Below are positions 13,696 to 13,877 of a stretch of DNA of 13,877 nt, piece after piece. The DNA comes from an uncultured Dorea sp. (GTDB lineage Bacteria; Bacillota; Clostridia; Lachnospirales; Lachnospiraceae). A program made the position numbers and the translations under genes. Position 1 is the stretch's first letter. Each line of letters starts with the position of its first letter. The notes beneath the pieces are model-generated. The model searched no databases, had not been told where the DNA came from, and saw only the letters and a program-made list of their open reading frames with translations. The DNA is taken from assembly GCA_934295165.1 (NCBI GenBank), contig CAKRAT010000054.1:1-13877 (forward strand), in the 5' to 3' direction.

Positions 13696-13775
13696 ATGAG
13701 GAGACGGCAATAACAAAGTGAGCCGTTTGTCAGAATCATTTACTGTAAAATTATGATCGAAAATAAAAAAATGAA
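13696..13775 (+). pseudogene. Remnant of a third two-TM gene unit
   Basis: 13696-13737 matches the intergenic leader at 12493-12530 (GAGGAGACGGCAATAACAA and a TTGTCAG -35). After a short unmatched stretch, 13746-13775 resembles the last codons and 3' flank of the two-TM gene (AAAATTATGAT, GAA, AAAATGAAGAA). Promoter -10, start and nearly the whole gene are missing. The remaining sequence to 13877 is AT-rich with no feature I can name. Confidence 0.6.
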
Positions 13776-13877
13776 GAATCTTGGAAATTTCGGGATGAAA
13801 TATTTATATTTCCGATATAACAGGAAAGTATATTTGAAGAAATATATTGAATAATATTTATTTATATGTTAATCTGT

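Noticed and set aside
13753..13854. 33-codon ORF at the end of the window
   Set aside because: It begins in the remnant of the two-TM gene 3' end, lacks a Shine-Dalgarno and shows no recognisable motif.

Overview
The window looks like a chromosomal segment from a gut-type Clostridia member of the Bacillota, most likely Lachnospiraceae. This rests on family resemblance: a V/A-type ATPase subunit D, a PadR plus DUF1048-like pair, an Rpn/PD-(D/E)XK transposase-like gene, and a DNRLRE/ricin/YD-repeat Rhs protein of a style common in that family. No 16S or other species marker is present.

Layout. (1) 1-751: end of a V-type ATPase operon (subunit D), closed by a terminator. (2) 808-2066: a PadR regulator and a four-TM membrane protein with a consensus promoter, followed by the decayed C-terminus of an ABC transporter ATPase. 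(3) 2067-3322: an Rpn-family nuclease-like gene whose Shine-Dalgarno is masked by a perfect hairpin, closed by a strong terminator. (4) 3433-10697: a small phage-type protein behind a promoter whose spacer is a perfect LexA (SOS) box, then a second LexA-like box, then a very large Rhs/YD-repeat polymorphic-toxin gene. The Rhs gene carries a DNRLRE region, three ricin-type beta-trefoil domains, YD repeats, an Rhs core and an unrecognised, very basic C-terminal tail. It is split by a +1 frameshift near 6050-6065. (5) 10698-13877: an AT-rich array of repeated units downstream of the toxin. Each unit pairs a two-TM membrane protein (+ strand) with a Bax inhibitor-1 (BI-1/YetJ) family membrane protein (- strand). 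Two two-TM genes and one BI-1 gene are intact; the other copies are remnants left by visible deletions.

How it may work together (inference). The most interesting reading is an SOS-controlled, colicin-like Rhs toxin locus. LexA boxes would control the phage-type protein and the toxin. The toxin lacks a signal peptide and so might be released by lysis or an unknown route. The neighbouring membrane-protein array would supply immunity. The frameshift suggests that this copy of the toxin is damaged, while the immunity-like genes persist and are being duplicated and deleted.
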